Source: Acidobacteriota bacterium (GTDB taxonomy: Bacteria; Actinomycetota; Actinomycetes; Actinomycetales; Micrococcaceae). Taken from it: DNA of 11,200 nucleotides. The stretch is taken from positions 1 through 11,200 of the forward strand of contig JABBNV010000069.1 of assembly GCA_019352125.1 (NCBI GenBank). Direction: 5' to 3'. Positions 7,725-11,200 of this stretch are shown here, one piece after another. Position numbers and translations under genes: made by a program. The notes beneath the pieces are model-generated. The model saw nothing but the letters and a program-made list of their open reading frames with translations. It made no database searches and had not been told where the DNA came from. Within the stretch, counting starts at the first letter, position 1. The number at the start of each line of letters is the position of its first letter.

Positions 7725-7807
7725 GCCCAAAGATGTTGACGAGCAGGGGTGGGCGCCAGCCTGCTGCAGGCCGCATGCTTCCTAGGCGATAGTGCCAGTG
7801 GTGTGGC
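7678..7807. other. Short stretch without an intact gene downstream of the thiol-redox operon
   Basis: No intact gene is seen. The minus strand has an open frame (7854-7633) that overlaps the end of the CPVCNK protein gene and contains LLVNIFGLKNKQGRPG, which looks vaguely like a protein tail but has no start of its own and no family that I recognise. Read with the broken frames to its left, this suggests deleted or rearranged genes rather than functional spacer. Confidence 0.3.
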
Positions 7808-8311
7808 TCACTGCTGCGGGTGCGCGAGGCGCCTCCGCCGCGAGGGCACCGCACAGGAATTCTCAGATGTTGCCCGTTTCACGAATGCCCATCCGAGGAG
7901 TCCGATCGACACGGCGCCCAGGATCGGCTGCCATGGGGCAAAGTACTGCACCGCGCCGGTGGCCCCCAACGCCAGGAGCACGACTTTGTTGCAAACAGGA
8001 CAGCCGACGGCAAAAAAGGCAACCAGGGCTCCGGCGCTCCCGAACCGTGTTGTGGCGTCACTGGTGGTTCGCGGCTGCGCGTTCACGTAGGTGGCGGTTA
8101 GCATCCCTGTGAGAATCGCGGTCACGGCAAGGACTGGGTAGGACCACCACGTGGGCGGTATCTCCCGAGCGAAAAACGGGGTGTCGATCAGATCGGTGGG
8201 CACTGCAATGAATAGGTATGTCCCGGCAGCCGACGCAGCTGCCGTCAACCACCGTCGGGCCCCCCACTGTGCTAGCGCGGCAAAAAGCGGTTCCCTCGGG
8301 TTGCGCGTCAT
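7808..8311 (-). CDS. Four-helix membrane protein with a CPVCNK thiol motif
   Basis: A 167-residue protein with four hydrophobic segments at roughly 20-40, 56-77, 91-118 and 120-145. The third carries the key feature FFAVGCPVCNKVVLLALGAT, with Cys104 and Cys107 in a CxxC arrangement at the membrane; a lone Cys153 lies in the Arg-rich tail (SRRRRLAHPQQ). I know this GCPxCNK layout from uncharacterised actinobacterial membrane proteins and cannot give it a proven function. Its start ATG (8311-8309) overlaps the ccdA stop by 4 bp (ATGA), with GAAAGAG five bases upstream, so the two are translationally coupled. Inference: a redox-active or metal-binding partner that passes electrons between CcdA and an extracellular or membrane target. 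It is the last gene of the operon. Gene call is strong, role is inferred. Confidence 0.8.
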   Translation of the reverse strand: MTRNPREPLFAALAQWGARRWLTAAASAAGTYLFIAVPTDLIDTPFFAREIPPTWWSYPVLAVTAILTGMLTATYVNAQPRTTSDATTRFGSAGALVAFFAVGCPVCNKVVLLALGATGAVQYFAPWQPILGAVSIGLLGWAFVKRATSENSCAVPSRRRRLAHPQQ

Positions 8312-9198
8312 GGGTTCTCTTTCGTTGTTGTAATTTTCCGGGGCTCATCGGCTGGATGGGTGCCCCCAGCGGAAGGTTCGAGAGGCGCGGCACGTCGGCG
8401 ATTCATGCTTATCCGGTACACCACGATGACGGCCGCCAGCAGCAGCGCGGCCGCGACGGCAAATATCGGGTCAGAGAGGCCGGATGTCGCCGTGCGCATG
8501 CCGTTTTCGAGTGAGAATTGCTGATCCGCGCCGAGGATGCCCCCGGCGCCAGCGGTTCCATCAGTGCTCAGCAGAATGATGCCGACCGTGATGGAGAGAA
8601 CTCCCGCTGCAATCGTGGTCCAGGCGTTCGACCAGCGACCGATCCTCACACGACGGGGGCGAAGACGTCCCCGCGCTGCCGGCCCCAGTCTGTCCCAAAC
8701 AGCAGCAAGTACAAGTAGCGGCACCACCATGCCCAATGCATAGAGTGCCAGCAGGATCGCTCCGTAAAGGGCTGTTCCGCCCGCGGCGGCGACCATGAGG
8801 ACGGATCCGAGGATGGGTCCGGTGCAAGCTCCCGCCACACCATACGAGGCGCCGAGGGCGAAAACCGCCACTCGAGAGACGCCGTTGTGCCGTAATCCCG
8901 GGAGCTGTGGCCAGCTGACCCCTGCCACTTGCAAAGTGCCGAGCACAATGACCGCTGCCGCGGCCGAGAAGATCAGGACGTCCCGGTGCGCCGTGAGCAA
9001 GCCCCCAATGGCGCCGGAGAAGACACCCAATGGGACCAAGGTAGCCAGTAGTCCGGCATAGAAAACTAGTGTGCGGGCAAGGAGAAGCCTGCTGGTAGTG
9101 AAAGCGAATGCAAAAAAGGCGGGCAGGAGCATGGCAGCGCAGGGGCTTAGCAAGGTCAGAATTCCCCCCAGGAAGGCGCCGGCATATCCGATGACCAT
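8308..9198 (-). CDS. ccdA: CcdA-type cytochrome c biogenesis / thiol electron-transfer membrane protein
   Basis: A polytopic membrane protein of 296 residues. Members of the CcdA/DsbD-beta family carry reducing equivalents from cytosolic thioredoxin across the membrane to extracytoplasmic thiol proteins. The two family cysteines are present: Cys20 in the first helix (LLSPCAAMLLPAF) and Cys125 in helix 4 (GVAGACTGPILGS). Six or more hydrophobic segments follow each other to about residue 260, with a basic loop RLRPRRVRIGR near 180 and a soluble tail from 265. It is longer than the ~240-residue minimal CcdA because of an added C-terminal helix and tail. ATG 9198 overlaps the last base of the dsbA stop (TGATG), and its own stop overlaps the next start, so the three genes are one coupled operon. 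Context suggests it keeps the neighbouring DsbA-like protein or the CPVCNK protein reduced; a role in cytochrome c maturation is equally possible for the family. Confidence 0.9.
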   Translation of the reverse strand: MVIGYAGAFLGGILTLLSPCAAMLLPAFFAFAFTTSRLLLARTLVFYAGLLATLVPLGVFSGAIGGLLTAHRDVLIFSAAAAVIVLGTLQVAGVSWPQLPGLRHNGVSRVAVFALGASYGVAGACTGPILGSVLMVAAAGGTALYGAILLALYALGMVVPLLVLAAVWDRLGPAARGRLRPRRVRIGRWSNAWTTIAAGVLSITVGIILLSTDGTAGAGGILGADQQFSLENGMRTATSGLSDPIFAVAAALLLAAVIVVYRISMNRRRAAPLEPSAGGTHPADEPRKITTTKENP

Positions 9199-9716
9199 CA
9201 GTGTGACCCGGAGGCCTTGAGGGCCGCGTCGATTTCCTTCTCGAACGTGTCAAGGGGCTGTGCGCCCATGATCGGTGTGCCGTTCACCAGGAAAGTGGGG
9301 GTGGCGTCTGCACCTATGGCGGCGGCCTCCGCGGCGTCGCGCTGGACCTCGGCCTTAAGGGTGGCGGAGTCCATATCCTTTTGGAACTTCGCCATGTCAG
9401 GGACGCCGGCTTGGGCAGCCAGTTGATTGAGTCGCTCCTGCGGCAGTGAAGCGTGGCCTCGCTCCGGGGCATTCGCATAGACCAAATCATGGAACTGCCA
9501 GTATCGGCCTTGGTTTCCTGCAGCGCGGGCGGCCACCGCAGCCTGCACAGACTGGTCGCCGAACACCGGGAGGTCACGTCGTTCAATCCGCAGTTTTCCG
9601 GTGTCCACATAGTTCTTGATCAGCGTCGGAAGAGTCTGTCGAACAAAGACGCCGCAGAAGGGGCATCGATAGTCCGAATATTCGATCAGGACCACGGGTG
9701 CGTCGACGCTGCCCAA
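9198..9716 (-). CDS. DsbA-like thiol-disulfide oxidoreductase, catalytic domain (5' part frameshifted)
   Basis: The 172 residues from TTG at 9716 form a complete thioredoxin-fold DsbA domain: APVVLIEYSDYRCPFCG with the active site Cys18-Pro-Phe-Cys21, a helical insert at about 75-135, and the cis-proline loop ATPTFLVNG (Pro140). Such proteins form, break or rearrange disulfides outside the membrane and are normally exported or anchored by an N-terminal helix. Here the frame has no signal sequence and no ATG or GTG start. The missing anchor is found upstream in another frame (see 9717-9942), so as written the protein would be cytosolic or not made at all. If only a sequencing error is involved, the full protein would be about 245 residues. 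It heads the operon with ccdA and the CPVCNK gene. The CsoR/CstR-type operator at 10047-10064 lies upstream. Confidence 0.75.
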   Translation of the reverse strand: MGSVDAPVVLIEYSDYRCPFCGVFVRQTLPTLIKNYVDTGKLRIERRDLPVFGDQSVQAAVAARAAGNQGRYWQFHDLVYANAPERGHASLPQERLNQLAAQAGVPDMAKFQKDMDSATLKAEVQRDAAEAAAIGADATPTFLVNGTPIMGAQPLDTFEKEIDAALKASGSH

Positions 9717-9942
9717 CGCTGTCGGGTCGTCTGCCTTGCGTCGGGCAAGAGCTGAGAGCCCTCGTACCGTCCGTCGAGTTGTGCGCGGAAGACGGGGTTC
9801 CGGGCGGCAGCGACGAGAAGATGCCCGCCAACAGGATCAGCACGACGGCGGCTGCCCCGGCCAGGGCTGCATAATAGCCCCGGCTACGCTTGGCTTTTGG
9901 TGGACGTTTCTGGGCTGGTCCTTCTCCAGAAGTGTTCTTTAT
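9717..9942 (-). pseudogene. Displaced N-terminal membrane anchor of the DsbA-like gene
   Basis: Minus strand from 9942 reads KNTSGEGPAQKRPPKAKRSR after an ATA, then the membrane helix YYAALAGAAAVVLILLAGIF: a basic cytosolic tail plus one helix, typical of actinobacterial anchored DsbA proteins. A good ribosome site GGGGAGG (9957-9951) lies 8 nt before that ATA (9942-9940), where an ATG would be expected. Near 9805-9801 the sensible reading moves to a second frame (NPVFRAQLDGRYEGSQ). Near 9752-9743 it moves to the catalytic frame (LARRKADDPTALGSVDAPVV). Both moves are in the same sense and each fits one missing base. The parts are clear; whether this is true decay or a sequence error cannot be settled here. 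Confidence 0.55.
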
Positions 9943-10046
9943 GATGATGGCCTCCCCAGCCGGGTTCTGATAATGGTGGCGGGTCCCGTGGCAAGGAACC
10001 GCACCGAGCGCCCTGTTTCTCTTTCAGATTGGCAGGATGAAAACAC

Positions 10047-10064
10047 TATACCCCATGGGGTATA
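10047..10064. promoter_or_regulatory. CsoR/CstR-type operator upstream of the dsbA-ccdA operon
   Basis: TATACCCCATGGGGTATA is a perfect 18-bp palindrome. It matches the ATACCCC-N-GGGGTAT core recognised by CsoR-superfamily repressors, both copper-sensing CsoR and persulfide-sensing CstR. It lies about 105 bp before the broken DsbA start. On the minus strand its end reads TATAGT, a likely -10 box, so a bound repressor would block transcription leftwards. A near copy lies at 10634-10653. Confidence 0.7.
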
Positions 10065-10154
10065 AGTGCTCCGGGGTGATGGCGGCGTCGAGTGTCGGTG
10101 GTGACGCGTTGTGCCCGGCCGGTGCAATGCGGGCTGAAGTAGTGAGCACGAAGA

Positions 10155-10193
10155 ATGAGGAAGGGCGCGCCGGTGGGGCGTGCCCTTCCTCAT
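10155..10193 (-). terminator. Strong hairpin terminator of the dsrE-like gene
   Basis: Arms 10155-10169 (ATGAGGAAGGGCGCG) and 10179-10193 (CGTGCCCTTCCTCAT) pair over 15 positions with a single G-T wobble and a 9-base loop. On the minus strand the stem is followed by TCTTCGT. It starts 22 bp after the dsrE-like stop and should end that transcript, insulating the dsbA operon from it. Confidence 0.8.
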
Positions 10194-10214
10194 CGGAAAG
10201 CTGGCCTGGTAAAG

Positions 10215-10556
10215 CTAGAAGCTGAGAACGGTGAAGCCTTCCTTGGCGTATGCCTCCACCTCGGCGCCTGCGGCAAGGAGTTCAATGGGGCGCGAAGCAA
10301 ATTCTGCGGCTAGGCCAAACTGCTGCACCTGAGAGGAGCACGCCGTTGGTTTGACCCCGGAGTCGATGAGGTCACTGATCAGCTGATCGGCGGCCCCACT
10401 ACTCGCGAGTTTCACGCCCGGGCCGAAAAATAGTACGCGAACGTCGGCACCGCGATTCATTTTGAGCCGGCTGGCCATGACCAGTCCGGGAAGGCCGCGG
10501 TCTGGCGAGTCGGTGAGGATCAGGAAGGCAATCTTTGCAGGATTGGTGGATGTCAT
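10215..10556 (-). CDS. DsrE/DsrF-like sulfur-relay family protein
   Basis: A 113-residue cytosolic protein of the usual DsrE-fold length. KIAFLILTDSPDRGLPGLVM gives the first strand and helix, VRVLFFGPGVKLASSG the central strand and loop, and KPTACSSQVQQFGLAAEFAS places the single Cys73 at the position used by many DsrE/TusD proteins as a sulfur (persulfide) carrier. The end, EGFTVLSF, is the last strand. ATG 10556 has a strong site, AAGGAGAT, at 10571-10564 (7 nt spacing). It stands alone, with its own terminator and a CsoR/CstR-type operator in its upstream gap, so it is likely induced by sulfane sulfur or copper. DsrE proteins next to such operators usually take part in handling reactive sulfur; the exact partner here is not shown. 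Confidence 0.85.
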   Translation of the reverse strand: MTSTNPAKIAFLILTDSPDRGLPGLVMASRLKMNRGADVRVLFFGPGVKLASSGAADQLISDLIDSGVKPTACSSQVQQFGLAAEFASRPIELLAAGAEVEAYAKEGFTVLSF

Positions 10557-10633
10557 CGGTAGGATCTCCTTGAGTCGGATCTTCCCTTCGGATCGCGGCC
10601 AACACCCCAGGTGCTATGTCCACGTCCAGGGTG

Positions 10634-10653
10634 GGATACCCCAATGGGTATCC
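10634..10653. promoter_or_regulatory. CsoR/CstR-type operator between dsrE-like and methyltransferase genes
   Basis: GGATACCC-CAAT-GGGTATCC has perfect 8-bp arms and keeps the ATACCCC...GGGTAT core of the 10047 operator. It sits 77 bp before the dsrE-like start and 45 bp before the methyltransferase start, in the only gap between them, so one bound repressor could control both directions. TATCCT at 10649-10654 is a possible rightward -10 box inside the operator. Confidence 0.7.
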
Positions 10654-10698
10654 TAGTGCTTAGAAGGTTTTGCGGTGACGAATGAAGGAGATTTTCCG

Positions 10699-11200
10699 GT
10701 GCCTACCATGGATGCTGACGGCTGGGACCGTCGCTATAGTGATCCGGCCGGAGTCTGGGGTGCGGAGCCGAACATGTGGGTGACGGCTGAACTGGACGGA
10801 TTGGCTTCTGGCCGCGCCTTGGACCTTGGCTCGGGGGAAGGGCGGCATGCAATCTGGCTGGCTGATCGGGGTTGGCAGGTGCGGGCCGTAGACTTCTCGG
10901 CAATAGGGCTCGAAGCGGGTAGAAAGCGCGCCGAGGCCGCGGGGCTATCCGCTCTCATCGAATGGTCGGTGGAGGACGTGTCCCGGATCCAGCCCGAGTC
11001 GCAGAGCGTGGATCTGGTCTTGATTGCCTACCTGCAATTACCCGAGGCTCAGCTCAGGGCCACCGTGACCGCGGCCGCGGTGGCGCTCGCCCCGGGTGGG
11101 ACCTTCCTGCTGGTGAATCATGACGCCGCGAATCTGGAATCTGGCACGGGCGGTCCGCAGGATCCGGTGTTACTTCAGACCCCGGATCAGGTTGCTGCAT
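10699..11200 (+). CDS. Class I SAM-dependent methyltransferase (TehB-like), 3' end beyond the window
   Basis: A 167-codon open frame runs from GTG 10699 to the window edge without a stop. WDRRYSDPAGVW near the start is the usual opening of a family of small actinobacterial methyltransferases. ALDLGSGEGRHAIWLADRGW (about residues 45-64) is SAM motif I with its Gly-rich loop, AVDFS follows with the acidic ribose-binding Asp, VDLVLIAYLQLP is motif II, and LAPGGTFLLVNHD is motif III. The GTG start is chosen because AAGGAG (10685-10690) precedes it by 8 nt; the in-frame ATG at 10708 is too far. The methyl acceptor is unknown; TehB relatives methylate tellurite/selenite-like oxyanions, and methylation of a sulfur or metalloid species would fit the operator. 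Family is secure, substrate inferred. Confidence 0.85.
   Translation, partial: MPTMDADGWDRRYSDPAGVWGAEPNMWVTAELDGLASGRALDLGSGEGRHAIWLADRGWQVRAVDFSAIGLEAGRKRAEAAGLSALIEWSVEDVSRIQPESQSVDLVLIAYLQLPEAQLRATVTAAAVALAPGGTFLLVNHDAANLESGTGGPQDPVLLQTPDQVAA

Noticed and set aside
8561..9253. 230-codon minus-strand frame overlapping ccdA
   Set aside because: It is a shifted reading of ccdA: Arg/His/Ser-rich, no hydrophobic pattern, whereas the ccdA frame has the family cysteines and membrane helices.
9736..10065. Plus-strand 109-codon frame over the dsbA 5' region
   Set aside because: Antisense to the recognisable membrane anchor and ends inside the operator; the translation is basic and unstructured.
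9939..10193. Minus-strand 84-codon frame upstream of the DsbA-like gene
   Set aside because: It reads through the terminator stem and the operator palindrome, has no family likeness, and ends just where the anchor begins.

Overview
The window looks like chromosome from a high-GC actinobacterium, most likely an Arthrobacter-type Micrococcaceae. The pointers are the GC-rich third codon positions, GTG starts, and the family make-up: a large PutA without a DNA-binding domain beside a LysR regulator, an actinobacterial DsbA/CcdA pair, and CsoR/CstR-type operators. Genus is an inference from protein style; nothing here proves it.

Left part (1-4795): the last 69 codons of a drug-efflux type MFS transporter converge on a LysR regulator, which is divergent from putA. 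putA is a 1171-codon bifunctional proline dehydrogenase / glutamate-semialdehyde dehydrogenase with an extra C-terminal domain, and is followed by a strong double hairpin terminator. This is a proline-to-glutamate catabolic locus with a probable local regulator.

Middle (4796-7807): about 0.9 kb without an intact gene (one 49-codon C-terminal relic on the minus strand and one 79-codon orphan open frame on the plus strand). Then comes a stand-alone cobalamin-independent methionine synthase-like zinc methyltransferase, the decayed remains of a PucR-type regulator, and a further 0.3 kb of gene debris holding a 13-bp inverted repeat.

Right part (7808-11200): a tightly coupled minus-strand operon encodes a DsbA-like thiol oxidoreductase, a CcdA-type electron-transfer membrane protein and a small membrane protein with a CPVCNK motif. 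Its first gene appears damaged: two apparent -1 frame changes and no normal start codon separate the catalytic domain from its membrane anchor. Next come a DsrE-like sulfur-relay protein (minus strand) and, divergent from it, a SAM-dependent methyltransferase that runs off the window. Two near-identical palindromes of the CsoR/CstR type (ATACCCC-N-GGGGTAT) lie upstream of the dsbA operon and between dsrE and the methyltransferase gene. These genes therefore look like one small regulon that senses sulfane sulfur (or copper) and handles thiol/persulfide chemistry. The regulator itself is not in the window. This regulon is the most interesting signal here.
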